Shown one piece after another: positions 45,197 through 54,637 of a stretch of 64,000 bases of DNA. Position numbers and translations under genes: made by a program. The stretch covers positions 1,311,931-1,375,930 of the forward strand of contig KB904821.1 in the NCBI GenBank assembly GCA_000380225.1, in the 5' to 3' direction. Below the pieces are notes generated by a model. The model searched no databases. It was given only the letters and a program-made list of their open reading frames with translations, and was not told the origin of the DNA. This DNA comes from a filamentous cyanobacterium ESFC-1 (GTDB lineage: Bacteria > Cyanobacteriota > Cyanobacteriia > Cyanobacteriales > Spirulinaceae). Each line of letters opens with the position of its first letter. Position 1 is the stretch's first letter.

Positions 45197-46162
45197 TTAC
45201 AACAACTTGAGATTAGGATAGTTCGCGAGGATGTCGTCGGTGGTGAGGGTGTCTCCTTGGGCTTGGGGAGTCCAAAGTACCTCGATAGCCAGTAAGTCAT
45301 CGCTACCAATGCCGCCGATTTGACGTAGGGTGTTCCGCATATCGGCGGAGTCGTTGATGGCGGGGAGGTTGAGCTTGTTGGTTGTCCCGACTACGAGGGT
45401 GACGACGATATATTCGCCGGATTCTTGTTGGAGGTTTTTGGCGAGTTTGTCGATTTCCCCGGCGATCGCCCGGTTGCCGCTATCGCCGCGCAGTTGGTTA
45501 TTATAATTTGAGAGGGTTTCTTCTGCGAATTTACTGCGTTCGGCGAGGGCGTATTGGTTGAACTTCGCTTCGGCTGAATCGAGGGCGGTTTGTTGGGAGT
45601 CTGCCGCGCCATAAACCCAGTATTCCGGGTGACGCAACAAGGTGAGGGTGGCTTCTTGGAGTACCTGGGCGCGACCAGAGGCTGTACCTGTATCGGCTTT
45701 TTGAGCGAGTTCGTCGAGGTCAGTTTGTAGTTCCCGCGCATCGGCGAGTAAGCCGACTTGAACGCGACCGACGGCGACTTTGGGGTTACTCGAAGTGAGT
45801 ACGCCGCCGTTTTCGCCACCACTGAGGGCGTTACGAATGACGTTGACGAGGAAGTTCGCGATCGCGAAAAAGATTAAGATACTAAACAAACTACCCACGC
45901 CGCCAAAGCCAAAGAAGGGCAGGAGGAAGGGGAAGCCAAAACCGCCGCCGCCGTAGCCGTAGCCGCCACCGCCACCCCGATAACCGCCACCAGGGGGGGT
46001 GTAAGTGCGGGAGGGGGCGCGAAAGGAACCGCCACCGATTCTACCGCCACTGCGGGCCGCTAGGGCATCATTAGCCCCACCCAAGACTAGGGTAAAAACT
46101 AAGCTCAACAGCAGGATTGATTTTAAAAGAGAATGAAAAAAGGAACGTGGTTGTTTGGGCAT
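45197..46162 (-). CDS. DUF1517 family membrane protein
   Basis: The 321-residue protein has a signal-like N-terminus (ILLLSLVFTLVLGGANDALAA), a glycine-rich stretch (about 38-75), a membrane segment (SLFSILIFFAIANFLVNVI), and the DUF1517 domain to the C-terminus (KVAVGRVQVGLLADARELQ through LAIEVLWTPQAQGDTLTTDD). This domain is conserved in cyanobacteria and plastids; its activity is unknown. Confidence 0.88.
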   Translation of the reverse strand: MPKQPRSFFHSLLKSILLLSLVFTLVLGGANDALAARSGGRIGGGSFRAPSRTYTPPGGGYRGGGGGYGYGGGGFGFPFLLPFFGFGGVGSLFSILIFFAIANFLVNVIRNALSGGENGGVLTSSNPKVAVGRVQVGLLADARELQTDLDELAQKADTGTASGRAQVLQEATLTLLRHPEYWVYGAADSQQTALDSAEAKFNQYALAERSKFAEETLSNYNNQLRGDSGNRAIAGEIDKLAKNLQQESGEYIVVTLVVGTTNKLNLPAINDSADMRNTLRQIGGIGSDDLLAIEVLWTPQAQGDTLTTDDILANYPNLKLL

Positions 46163-46542
46163 TTTGGTTTTCTGTAAGATTTATAGGCGTAATATTTAGA
46201 ATGTTAGCGATAAGGTGCGATCGCCCTGGTGCTTTTTCCCAGAGTTTTAAGCTGAATTGCCTTATCGCCTTACATTTCTTAATGTAACGTAGGGGCGATC
46301 GCGATTTTGTCTGGATATCCGTACTTGAGTTAGACCCGCCAAAACGCGATCTTTGTAGACATTGGGGGCGATCGCTCAAATTCTGAGCGCGTTATTCAAA
46401 ATCGTTATGACTATGATATGGTTGTAACAGTTCTTAAACTATGGCAATCGTGAGTGACACAGACACCAGAAAAACTTTCCCTGATGTTTGCATTTGCGTC
46501 AAGCGGAGTTCTTCAAAGTTATTTAAGGAGAGATATTAAATT
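46163..46542. other. Divergent intergenic region, 380 bases
   Basis: It lies between the DUF1517 gene (minus) and the peroxiredoxin gene (plus). AAGGAGA at 46525-46531 is a good ribosome site 11 bases before the prx ATG. No repeat array or RNA gene is recognised. Confidence 0.55.
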
Positions 46543-47136
46543 ATGGAAGGATGTTTGCGCGTTGGGCAACAAGCCCCCGACTTTACCGCAACTGTCGTTA
46601 CCGACCAAGAATTTAAAACCATAAAATTATCGGATTATCGCGGTCAATACGTTGTTTTATTTTTCTATCCTTTGGACTTTACCTTCGTTTGTCCCACTGA
46701 AATTACAGCATTTAGCGATCGCGTCGAAGAATTCACAAAAGTCAATACTCAAATTTTAGGCGTATCGGTTGATAGCGAATTTTCTCACCTCGCTTGGACA
46801 CAAACCGACCGGAAAGAAGGCGGTGTGGGTGATGTAACTTACCCGTTGGTTTCTGACATCAAAAAAGAAATTAGCAACGCTTACAACGTCCTCGACCCTG
46901 AAGCCGGAGTTGCCTTGCGCGGATTATTTATTATTGATAAAGAAGGCATTATTCAACACTCTACCATCAACAACCTTTCTTTTGGTCGCAGCGTCGATGA
47001 AACCCTCCGCACTCTCAAAGCCATTCAATACGTCCAAAGCCACCCCGATGAAGTTTGTCCGGCAGGTTGGCAAGAAGGCGACAAAACGATGATTCCTGAC
47101 CCGGAAAAATCGAAAGTTTACTTTTCTGCGGTCTAA
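46543..47136 (+). CDS. 2-Cys peroxiredoxin
   Basis: This AhpC/Prx1-type enzyme of 197 residues reduces peroxides with thioredoxin. The peroxidatic cysteine is in DFTFVCPTE and the resolving cysteine in DEVCPAGW; the GGVG and C-terminal helix of sensitive (overoxidisable) enzymes are present. The start follows AAGGAGA. The next gene downstream is a second redoxin, 110 bases away. Confidence 0.95.
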   Translation: MEGCLRVGQQAPDFTATVVTDQEFKTIKLSDYRGQYVVLFFYPLDFTFVCPTEITAFSDRVEEFTKVNTQILGVSVDSEFSHLAWTQTDRKEGGVGDVTYPLVSDIKKEISNAYNVLDPEAGVALRGLFIIDKEGIIQHSTINNLSFGRSVDETLRTLKAIQYVQSHPDEVCPAGWQEGDKTMIPDPEKSKVYFSAV

Positions 47137-47246
47137 GGTTTTTAACCCTCGCCAGCAGAATTTAATCAACTCAAACTGGGGGAAGTAATGACTTTTCCCT
47201 GGTTTTTAAATAATTAATAAAATGAACTTTATTAAGACTTATTGTC

Positions 47247-47783
47247 ATGTTAACTTCAACAGATTTTAGAGGCTTAATCAACGGTCGTTTTTTTAATAAC
47301 TTTGTGCCAATTCCGGCGACGAATAAGTTAACCATTAATCAAAAAACACCCGAATTTTTACTGCCCGACATTAAAAATAAAACCACCGTTCGCTTATCAG
47401 ATTATCACAATCAAAAGCCTATTCTTTTAGCCTTTACCCGCATTTTCACAGAGAAACAATACTGCCCTTTATGTTATCCCCATATTATCGAACTCAACGA
47501 TAACTACGAGCGATTTGTGGAAAAAGGGGTAGAAGTCTTAATGATTGTGAGTACCGACACCCAACAAAGTCGCCAAGTTGCGAAAGATTTAGGCATCAAA
47601 ATGCCATTATTAAGTAATCCCAGTTGCGATGTTTTTCGCAATTACCGAGTTGGTCAAGCTTTAGGCGCACCCCTCCCGGCCCAATACGTTTTAGACCGCG
47701 AAGGCCGCTTACGTTACAAGCATTTATTTTCTTTTCTCGAACCGAATGCTTCAGTCGAAAAGTTGTTAGGGTATTGTTGTTAG
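47247..47783 (+). CDS. AhpC/TSA-family redoxin with CPxC motif
   Basis: The 178-residue protein has a thioredoxin-fold peroxiredoxin-like core: LPDIKNKTTVRLSDY, then the motif QYCPLCYPH at the position of the peroxidatic cysteine, and VLMIVSTDTQQSR. A CPxC pair replaces the classical single peroxidatic cysteine, a pattern seen in PrxQ/BCP-like and redoxin-type proteins. It ends with GYCC. It probably belongs to the same peroxide defence as the preceding gene. The stop codon is followed immediately by heptad repeats. Confidence 0.8.
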   Translation: MLTSTDFRGLINGRFFNNFVPIPATNKLTINQKTPEFLLPDIKNKTTVRLSDYHNQKPILLAFTRIFTEKQYCPLCYPHIIELNDNYERFVEKGVEVLMIVSTDTQQSRQVAKDLGIKMPLLSNPSCDVFRNYRVGQALGAPLPAQYVLDREGRLRYKHLFSFLEPNASVEKLLGYCC

Positions 47784-47998
47784 TTGTTGGTTGTTGGTTA
47801 TTGGTTGTTGGTTGTTGGTTGTTGGTTGTTAGTTATTGGTTGTTGGTTGTTGGTTGTTGGTTGTTGGTTGTTAGTTATTGGTAATTATAAATTGTACATT
47901 GTTAATTATAAATTGTAAATTGTAAATTATAAATTGTAAATTGTTAATTATAAATTGTAAATTGTACATTGTTAATTATAAATTGTACATTGTTAATT
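47784..47998. repeat. Heptad tracts, TTGGTTG/TTGGTTA then ATTGTAA/ATTATAA
   Basis: TTGGTTG-type units (47784-47882) change to ATTGTAA, ATTATAA, ATTGTTA and ATTGTAC units (47884-47994), all in period 7. The tract separates the redoxin gene from the hybrid kinase and supplies the last codons of the latter. Confidence 0.88.
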
Positions 47999-50900
47999 GT
48001 TCATTGCCAAAGGCAAACTCACATAAAACGTGCTGCCTTGATTGAGTTCGCTTTCGACCCAAATCTTGCCACCGTGTTGCTTGATGATTTGGCGACAAAT
48101 CGCTAACCCCAAACCCGTACCCCCTTTAGCGCGAGAATCGGAAGCATCGACTTGTTGAAAGCGCTCGAAAATCATTTCCATTTTATCGGCAGGAATGCCG
48201 CGACCGCGATCGCGCACCCAGAATAAAACCACATCAGCTTGTTGTTGAACCTCAACCTCTACCGTACTTCCTGCTTCAGAAAATTTAATGGCATTACTGA
48301 CTAAATTCGTCAAAGTTTGCACAATGCGGTCAGGATCGACATAAAGATCAAATGAGGGTGTATTGGGTTGGAGGGGTTGGCCACTAACTCGTAAAATCAA
48401 TTCAACTTGCGCTTGTTTGGCCATCGATTGCATCGCATCCGACACTTGACCCAACAACTCGGTAGCGGCGGTTTGCTTTTTAATCGTTTTGAGTCGGCCA
48501 GATTCGATGCGTTGTAAATCGAGAATATCGTTAATCAAACGAACCAAGCGGTCAGTATTATTAATGGCAATTTCGAGCATTCTCGCCCCTTGGTCGGTGA
48601 GAGACCCCAAGCGTCCGGTTCCCAACAAGCCCAGAGAACCCCGCAAAGACGTTAAAGGGGTGCGGAGTTCGTGACTAGCAATAGAAAGAAATTCGTCTTT
48701 CATTTGTTCGACAGCAATGCGGTTGCTAATGTCGATTTCGACGCTAAAAAAGCCTTTGATGTGATTTTGTGAACCCCAGTCGGGAATATAGGTGGCGCTG
48801 ATGTAACGTCGCTGGCCGTTGATCGGGGGGCTGTGAATTTCAAAGCTAACTTTTTCGCCGGACAAAGCTTTCCCCACATAAGGGCATAAGGCCTGATAAT
48901 ACTCCTCTGGGAGAACTTCAACCAGCGATCGCCCGGTAATTTCTTCGAGGGGAATGCCGAACCAATCGCTGTAGGTGCGGTTGTTAAAGCGGTAATATTC
49001 TTGATTGTCTACATAAGAGATTAAAACCGGGAGTGCGTCGGTGATCAAACGCAGTTGCATTTCACTCCGACGCAAAGCAAGTTCAGCTAAAAGGCGATCG
49101 CGAATTTCTTGTTGTAGCTTTTGATTAGCTGCTTGCAACTGGGCGGTACGTTCGTTAACGCGATCTTCGAGGGAGTTGAGTAAACTGGCTTGGGATAAAG
49201 CAATACCGATTTGGTCAGCGAGGGAAGTAATCAGTTCTAGTTCATCATCTCGCCATTGACGGGGACGATTGACACCATGAATCGCGATCGCCCCCCACAG
49301 TTTTTCCCCGACAAAAATCGGGATCAAAAGTTCAGCATAAACCCCCAACTGTTGCAACCGCGAGCGAATCTGGGAGTTGTGGGTGGCCAAAGCGGCGGTT
49401 GAGATTAAATATTGCCCGTCATTAAAGCTTTTCCAAGCCTGGGGATCGGGAAAAGGAACCGTAGAACGCAAGCCGTCTAAGCTGGCAATTTCGGCGTTGA
49501 GGGTTTCTTTAACAATTTGGTAGCGATCGCAAGTTTCGATTTGAATCAGGGCGACTCGTTCGGCATCAAAGAGGTTTTTGACTTCAAAAACCACGGTATT
49601 GAGAATTTCATCTAAATCCAAAGAACGACGAATGTTCAAAGTCAATTCCGACAGTAATTCCAAGCGTTGATAAGCTTGTTGGGCTTGTTGTTCGGCTTGA
49701 ATGCGGGGGGTAATATCTACGCCAATAGCCACGGCGGCGTTATTTTGGTGATATTTTTGGGCAACCAGGAGATAGTTGCGTTTTTCGCCCCGGAGATTGA
49801 GTTCGATGGTTTTGGCGATCGCGGCGGTTGAACTGTGTAAAAACTGTTCGATGGGTTCAGTTAGGGGAACATCCTGGCCGGTAAAGCCGAGGGGTTGATT
49901 CACAAAAGCCTGGGTATCGAGTTCAAAAGCCTTGGCAAAGCGATGATTAACCCCCAGATACCGCAACTTGGGGGCATAGCGGGAATTGGGGCGATCGCCC
50001 GAACCCACCCAAAACACAAAACCCGGTACAGCATCGAGAACCGCTTGTAACTGTTCGGACGAACGGGCCAGTTCTTCTTGGGCCAAGATGCGATCGCTCA
50101 CTTCACTTTGCAAAATCTGATTAGCTTCCCGTAATTGGGCAGTGCGTTGCTCAACTCGTTGTTCGAGTTCGGCGGCCAATTGTTCTAAACTGGCTTGCAG
50201 GGCGGCGCGATCGCTAATATCGCGAGCCACCCAAATCGCCGCATCTTCGGTAACGGGGGAGATACTGGCATCAAACCACACCTGGCGCTGGGACAGTTGT
50301 AGATGGTATTCAAAATGAACGGTTTTTTGAGTGGCGATCGCGTTTTGAATCGCTTGTAAAAATTCTGGATGATCCTCAGCATCAAACAAATAATCTAACG
50401 TTAAGTTGAGAATTTCATTGGCTTGAGCATCCAAATGGGTGTAACAAGTAGGCATCACCCGGACGCTTGGTTCTGTCGGATGAATCGCCAGGACAATATC
50501 GCTCATGGCTTCAAACACCCCCCGCAACTCCGCTTCATTGGTACGGAGTTTTTGTTCGATCAGTTTGCGATCGCTAATATTCCTGGCCGTGAGTAAAATC
50601 GTTTCCCCACTCAAAGGAGACAAACGAGCATCAAACCAAACTTCTTGCTGGTTGATCTCCAAACAATATTCTAACTGCGTGCGCTGTTGACGGCTGAGGG
50701 TTTCGGTAATGCGATCGCGAATCCGAGCGGCAGTATCTGGAGAGAAAATCCGATCGAGGGTTTTACCCATCCAAGCGGTCAGGGGAGGTTGAGTATTGCT
50801 TAACTGCGGCAGCAAGCCGCGATGGGTCGGGGCCACTTGGATGCAGCGTCCGTGGTAGTCCCACACCGTCACCCAATCGTCCATCGCGGCAAACAAAGCC

Positions 50901-52375
50901 CTGAGTACGTCGCGGTCTTGTTTTTGCTGAAATACCGTTCCCAATTGCGTGGCCACTGCCGTTACCAAGGTGGCTAACCGTTCGTTGTCGGCAATCTGCT
51001 GACGGGGTGGAGTCTCAAACATCAAAAACACCAACACCGCCAAAACCCGATTTTGCTGTTGCCATTCATCGGTGGAGGTTTGATGGCGCACAATCGGCAC
51101 ACTCAGAGCATTTTGAATGCCCAAGCTTTCAATCCAAGCCCGACGTTTAAAATCGCCATCTGCTTTTAAGGCTGCCGCATTGAGGTATTCCGGCTGGCCT
51201 TGCGCCCAAACCCGCCCCGGTAAGCCTTGGCCGGGTTTAAAGTGCAGTTGGGTGCTAAATCCTCGTAATTCTTGGACGAGAGGGGTTCGCGCCGTTTCTG
51301 GGTCTTGAGGGGCATACCAAGCCGAAGCACATTTGAGGTATTGGCCATCTACACTCGGAATCCAAGCTTCGCCGTAATGCAAACCGCAACGGCTGGCAAC
51401 TTGAGTGAGGGCGACTTGTAAAGCGGTGGTAAAGTCGGGGGCTTCGCCGATGGCTTGGGTAACGCTGAGGAGCAGTTGGGTTTCTTCTTCTGCTTGTTGG
51501 CGGAGTTCCTCTCGTTGGCGAGTTTCGATGTACTTTCCCAAACTTTGGGCCATCAGTTCGATGATTTCGTTTTCGTGGGCGCTAAAGTCGGGGGAACGGT
51601 CTTCTGATGTGAAAAAGTTCAGGGTTCCGTAAGCGCTACCGTTGACCCATAAAGGCGTACCGAGATAATCGCTGTATTCTGGAGAGGCTTTAGGAATTGC
51701 CAGGGTTTGGGCTTGGGCGATTGTTCGTTGGTAGAGTCCTGCTGCGTTTTGGAGTGAGGGTTTTAATTCCGAGGGCGATCGCCCTAACATGGATTCGGCG
51801 GCGAGGATTTCCGGCGGATAGGTTGCCGTCGCGATCGCCCCCAAGCTAAATCCCAACATCTCGCAGCCGGTGCGTAGATAATCTTGGCACAGTTGCTCGA
51901 AGTCGTCGTAGGTGGTGGTATTCAGGCGATTGAGTTGTTTGAGACAAGCGCTAAAATACGCTAAAGCCGTGTTTTGCCGTTGTAGTTGTTGGCGGGTCGA
52001 ACGCAAGCGTAAATGATTCTCGATCCGCGCAATGACTTCCACCATTTGAAAGGGTTTCCCGATATAGTCTACCCCCCCCACCGAAAAGGCTCGCACTTTA
52101 TCCATCGCGGTTTCTAAAGCGCTAATGAAAATCACCGGAATCTCGCGGGTTTTGGGATCGGCTTTGAGGTGTTCGCAGACTTCATAACCGCTTAAATCCG
52201 GCATCATAATGTCGAGCAAAATCAAGTCCGGCGGCACCACACGGGCGGCGGATAACGCCATTGTACCGTTGGTGGTGGGCCGGGCATGATATCCCGCTTG
52301 TGTCAACATTTGGGACAGCAAGCGTAAGTTAGTGGGGTTATCGTCTACGACTAAGATGTCGGCTTGGATCGTCAT
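47993..52375 (-). CDS. Large cytosolic hybrid histidine kinase (REC-GAF-PAS-HisKA-HATPase)
   Basis: The 1460-residue protein starts with a receiver domain (ILVVDDNPTNLRLL, LILLDIMMPDLSGYE, DYIGKPF) followed by two GAF domains (about 165-285 and 300-480), three PAS-like regions (about 490-880), a third GAF domain (about 925-1065), a PAS domain (about 1110-1225), and the kinase core: H-box FLSIASHELRTPL, N-box TNLVSNAIKFS, DRGRGIP and GGTGLGLAI. No membrane segment is visible, so it senses a cytosolic or ligand-bound signal. Some GAF domains may bind bilins, but no typical chromophore cysteine motif was identified with confidence. The C-terminal residues AMNN come from the repeat. Confidence 0.92.
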   Translation of the reverse strand: MTIQADILVVDDNPTNLRLLSQMLTQAGYHARPTTNGTMALSAARVVPPDLILLDIMMPDLSGYEVCEHLKADPKTREIPVIFISALETAMDKVRAFSVGGVDYIGKPFQMVEVIARIENHLRLRSTRQQLQRQNTALAYFSACLKQLNRLNTTTYDDFEQLCQDYLRTGCEMLGFSLGAIATATYPPEILAAESMLGRSPSELKPSLQNAAGLYQRTIAQAQTLAIPKASPEYSDYLGTPLWVNGSAYGTLNFFTSEDRSPDFSAHENEIIELMAQSLGKYIETRQREELRQQAEEETQLLLSVTQAIGEAPDFTTALQVALTQVASRCGLHYGEAWIPSVDGQYLKCASAWYAPQDPETARTPLVQELRGFSTQLHFKPGQGLPGRVWAQGQPEYLNAAALKADGDFKRRAWIESLGIQNALSVPIVRHQTSTDEWQQQNRVLAVLVFLMFETPPRQQIADNERLATLVTAVATQLGTVFQQKQDRDVLRALFAAMDDWVTVWDYHGRCIQVAPTHRGLLPQLSNTQPPLTAWMGKTLDRIFSPDTAARIRDRITETLSRQQRTQLEYCLEINQQEVWFDARLSPLSGETILLTARNISDRKLIEQKLRTNEAELRGVFEAMSDIVLAIHPTEPSVRVMPTCYTHLDAQANEILNLTLDYLFDAEDHPEFLQAIQNAIATQKTVHFEYHLQLSQRQVWFDASISPVTEDAAIWVARDISDRAALQASLEQLAAELEQRVEQRTAQLREANQILQSEVSDRILAQEELARSSEQLQAVLDAVPGFVFWVGSGDRPNSRYAPKLRYLGVNHRFAKAFELDTQAFVNQPLGFTGQDVPLTEPIEQFLHSSTAAIAKTIELNLRGEKRNYLLVAQKYHQNNAAVAIGVDITPRIQAEQQAQQAYQRLELLSELTLNIRRSLDLDEILNTVVFEVKNLFDAERVALIQIETCDRYQIVKETLNAEIASLDGLRSTVPFPDPQAWKSFNDGQYLISTAALATHNSQIRSRLQQLGVYAELLIPIFVGEKLWGAIAIHGVNRPRQWRDDELELITSLADQIGIALSQASLLNSLEDRVNERTAQLQAANQKLQQEIRDRLLAELALRRSEMQLRLITDALPVLISYVDNQEYYRFNNRTYSDWFGIPLEEITGRSLVEVLPEEYYQALCPYVGKALSGEKVSFEIHSPPINGQRRYISATYIPDWGSQNHIKGFFSVEIDISNRIAVEQMKDEFLSIASHELRTPLTSLRGSLGLLGTGRLGSLTDQGARMLEIAINNTDRLVRLINDILDLQRIESGRLKTIKKQTAATELLGQVSDAMQSMAKQAQVELILRVSGQPLQPNTPSFDLYVDPDRIVQTLTNLVSNAIKFSEAGSTVEVEVQQQADVVLFWVRDRGRGIPADKMEMIFERFQQVDASDSRAKGGTGLGLAICRQIIKQHGGKIWVESELNQGSTFYVSLPLAMNN

Positions 52376-52484
52376 GCCATCAGGTAAAGCGGAATGAGGG
52401 CGAGTTGCCCTGGTTACGCGAGTAAATTACTATGGTTTTGATTATGGGGAGTGCGGCGATCGCTTTGGATTAACGCCGTTGACT

Positions 52485-53636
52485 CTATATATCTAGGATA
52501 AACTCCCTAGCTCCGGTCGCCCAGAGCGCAAACCGACGAGCTAGAGATGGGACTAAAACTAAGGTGTTGGTAAAGCCAGCAAAGAGATGCAGTCCTTCGA
52601 TTTCGGGGATTAAGCCAATCTGAGGCAACTTCTCTGGACTAAATGCTACTAAACAGTGATGCCATTGACCGGGGGTATCGGCAATTTTCGGTAAAATTGA
52701 GGCAATTCCGGCTCGCATTTGGGCTTCACTCTGGGAGCTATCAATATTCGCCTTGGTATCGCTTAAAGCGCGACTAATTTGCCCAATACATAAATGACCA
52801 TCCTGAAATTGAATGACCCCTGCATCTAAAATAGCAGGTGCGAGTTCTTGGTGGGGTTGCTGCCACAGGGGTTGGACTCCGGCTTGGGTGGCTTGAGTTT
52901 GTAAAGCCAGGCGTTGTAAGTTGGCCGGAACCACCATAGCCCGCAAGGAAAAGTCTACTGGGGGGGTTTCGATCAGTTCGGCGTGGGTAAAGTAAAAGGG
53001 GGCAGTAATTCCCATTTTTTGTAAGATTGTCCGACTCCTGCCTCCGGCACACAGAACCACGCGATCGGCGGTATAACTGCCGTTGGTGGTTTTAACCCCT
53101 GTGACCCGGCGATCGCGATGCACCAAATCGACGACGGTTTCGTACTGGATTGTTCCCCCTTGCCGTTGAAAGGCTTGGAGGTAAGCTTGGGTGGTTTTTT
53201 GGGGGTGAACATGGCCGTGGGGCAGATGCAGTGCGCCCGCGATCGCGTCTCGGTTTAAAAGGGGTTCGCAGTCTTGGGCGGCTTGGGGGTCGAGAAAAGT
53301 GGGCGCGATCGCGAATTTATGATAACTGGCTTGGACGGCTTCTACCGAATCGGTGGGGGCAATAGTCATTAACAGATCAATTTCGCGAAACTCAGTCTCC
53401 CCGTCGAGTTCGGCGCTGAGTTGCTGATGTCGCTGCCAGCCTTCGGTACACAGTTGCTGAGTTTGCTCATTCGTCCCTCCCCAAAAGCCTAAACCCCCAT
53501 AACTGTAGCGAGTCGCATTGTCTGGGTTTGGGTCTTTTTCCAGTAAGAGGACATTGAAGTTTTGCTGAGTGAGTTCATAAGCCAGGGCTGCCCCGGTAAT
53601 TCCTCCCCCGATTACAATCCAATCGTAAGTTGTCAT
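52485..53636 (-). CDS. FAD-dependent oxidoreductase (DAO family)
   Basis: The ATG at 53636 gives 383 residues; the frame extends 11 codons upstream. The N-terminal WIVIGGGITGAALAYEL is the FAD dinucleotide-binding motif. Further conserved parts are GGLGFWGGTNE, VVLCAGGRSR and a C-terminal GLHLFAGFTN segment, as in the D-amino acid oxidase/glycine oxidase superfamily. The substrate cannot be named. It lies 109 bases from the hybrid kinase, on the same strand. Confidence 0.85.
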   Translation of the reverse strand: MTTYDWIVIGGGITGAALAYELTQQNFNVLLLEKDPNPDNATRYSYGGLGFWGGTNEQTQQLCTEGWQRHQQLSAELDGETEFREIDLLMTIAPTDSVEAVQASYHKFAIAPTFLDPQAAQDCEPLLNRDAIAGALHLPHGHVHPQKTTQAYLQAFQRQGGTIQYETVVDLVHRDRRVTGVKTTNGSYTADRVVLCAGGRSRTILQKMGITAPFYFTHAELIETPPVDFSLRAMVVPANLQRLALQTQATQAGVQPLWQQPHQELAPAILDAGVIQFQDGHLCIGQISRALSDTKANIDSSQSEAQMRAGIASILPKIADTPGQWHHCLVAFSPEKLPQIGLIPEIEGLHLFAGFTNTLVLVPSLARRFALWATGAREFILDI

Positions 53637-53729
53637 GAGATTTTTGTGGCGCGATCGCGTGGAAGCCATTCGATCTTATTTTGACATTAGTTGAGCGAAC
53701 TGGCCCCCTTGGCAGGATTCAGCCGACCC

Positions 53730-53856
53730 ATGACCAATGACCAATGACCAACGACCAATGACCAATGACCAATAACCAATGACTAACGACCAATGACTAA
53801 CGACCAATGACCAATGACCAATGACCAATGACCAATGACTAACGACCAATGACTAA
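53730..53856. repeat. TGACCAA heptad tract (STRR, TTGGTCA type)
   Basis: TGACCAA units with a few TAACGAC and TAACCAA variants fill the space between the DAO-family gene and smtB. The complement TTGGTCA is the unit described as one of the cyanobacterial STRR families. Confidence 0.92.
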
Positions 53857-53875
53857 TTTAATGGCGCGATCGCAC

Positions 53876-54214
53876 TCAGTCTTCCGGTTCATCTAAATGC
53901 TCGGAAATATCTTGATACAAATTGAGAATGTGATGGTCTTTCAATCCGTAAAACACATTACGCCCTTGTTTGCGATAACTGACTAAGCGCATCGTGCGTA
54001 AAATTCGCAGTTGATGAGAAACCGCCGATTCGGTCATCTCTACGGCGGCGGCTAAATCACGCACTCGCAGCTTTTGATGGGCAAGGGCTGAGATAATGCG
54101 CCAGCGATTGGGGTCGCCGAGTACACTAAAAAATTCCGCCATACGCTGGGCTTTCTCCAGGCTGAGAATATCGAGTTGGGGATCAGTTTCGGCTTTTGGA
54201 TGGGAGTCAGACAT
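53876..54214 (-). CDS. smtB: ArsR/SmtB-family zinc-responsive repressor
   Basis: The 112-residue winged-helix protein has the recognition helix ESAVSHQLRILRTM. The C-terminal helix has DHHILNLYQDISEHLDE, which keeps the Asp, His, His and Glu ligands of the alpha-5 zinc site of SmtB. The alpha-3 region reads QKLRVRDLAAA and lacks the Cys found in SmtB and ZiaR (ELCVCD), so only the alpha-5 site should sense metal. It is divergent from the metallothionein gene with the operator between them, so zinc should release it from its own promoter and that of smtA. Confidence 0.9.
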   Translation of the reverse strand: MSDSHPKAETDPQLDILSLEKAQRMAEFFSVLGDPNRWRIISALAHQKLRVRDLAAAVEMTESAVSHQLRILRTMRLVSYRKQGRNVFYGLKDHHILNLYQDISEHLDEPED

Positions 54215-54292
54215 GAAGATGGAAGGTTAACAGCAGGCATTCGATAGGACACCAAATCTAACAAAAACCTTAAAATTTAAAAATTGAATACC

Positions 54293-54306
54293 TGAACAGT
54301 TGTTCA
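54293..54306. promoter_or_regulatory. SmtB operator (6-2-6 palindrome)
   Basis: TGAACAGTTGTTCA is a perfect 6-2-6 palindrome between divergent smtB and smtA, matching the known SmtB/ArsR consensus of TGAACA and TGTTCA half-sites separated by two bases. A further TGAACA half-site lies at 54326-54331, reminiscent of the paired sites of Synechococcus smt operators. Confidence 0.88.
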
Positions 54307-54382
54307 TGGGTTAAGATAAAAAACATGAACAGCTTTTCAGCTATTCTAATTCATCGTTCTAAATTCTTAAAGGAAAATTCTC

Positions 54383-54553
54383 ATGGCTACAGTAACTCAA
54401 ATGAAATGCGCTTGCGAATCTTGTTTGTGTGTCGTCGATATCAGCAAGGCGATTGAAAAAGAAGGTCAATATTACTGCGGCGAGGCTTGCGCCAATGGTC
54501 ATTCCGAAGGGTCCACCGGTTGCGGCCATCCCGGCTGTAATTGCGGTAGTTAA
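54383..54553 (+). CDS. smtA: Bacterial metallothionein SmtA-like
   Basis: The 56-residue protein reads MATVTQMKCACESCLCVVD, SKAIEKEGQYYCGEACANGH and SEGSTGCGHPGCNCGS. Nine cysteines in CACESCLC, YCGEAC, GCGHPGCNC arrangement and two histidines give the four-zinc cluster of cyanobacterial SmtA. Its role is buffering of zinc and other metals. AAGGA lies upstream of the ATG. It is divergent from smtB and followed by a strong terminator, so it is a monocistronic zinc-induced gene. Confidence 0.95.
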   Translation: MATVTQMKCACESCLCVVDISKAIEKEGQYYCGEACANGHSEGSTGCGHPGCNCGS

Positions 54554-54571
54554 CCCAAAAGATGTATCTCA

Positions 54572-54631
54572 AAACCGCCCTTGAGGCCGTCGCGAACAAC
54601 TGAGACATCAAGGGCGGTTTATCGCTTTTTT
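54572..54631. terminator. Terminator of smtA
   Basis: AAACCGCCCTTGA (54572-54584) and TCAAGGGCGGTTT (54608-54620) are perfect 13-base arms followed by a T run (54626-54631). It lies 18 bases beyond the smtA stop and next to the end of the convergent znuB. Confidence 0.9.
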
Positions 54632-54637
54632 AGGGGG

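Noticed and set aside
47784..47998. Regular repeats as possible CRISPR array
   Set aside because: Units are 7 bases long without spacers and no cas gene is near.
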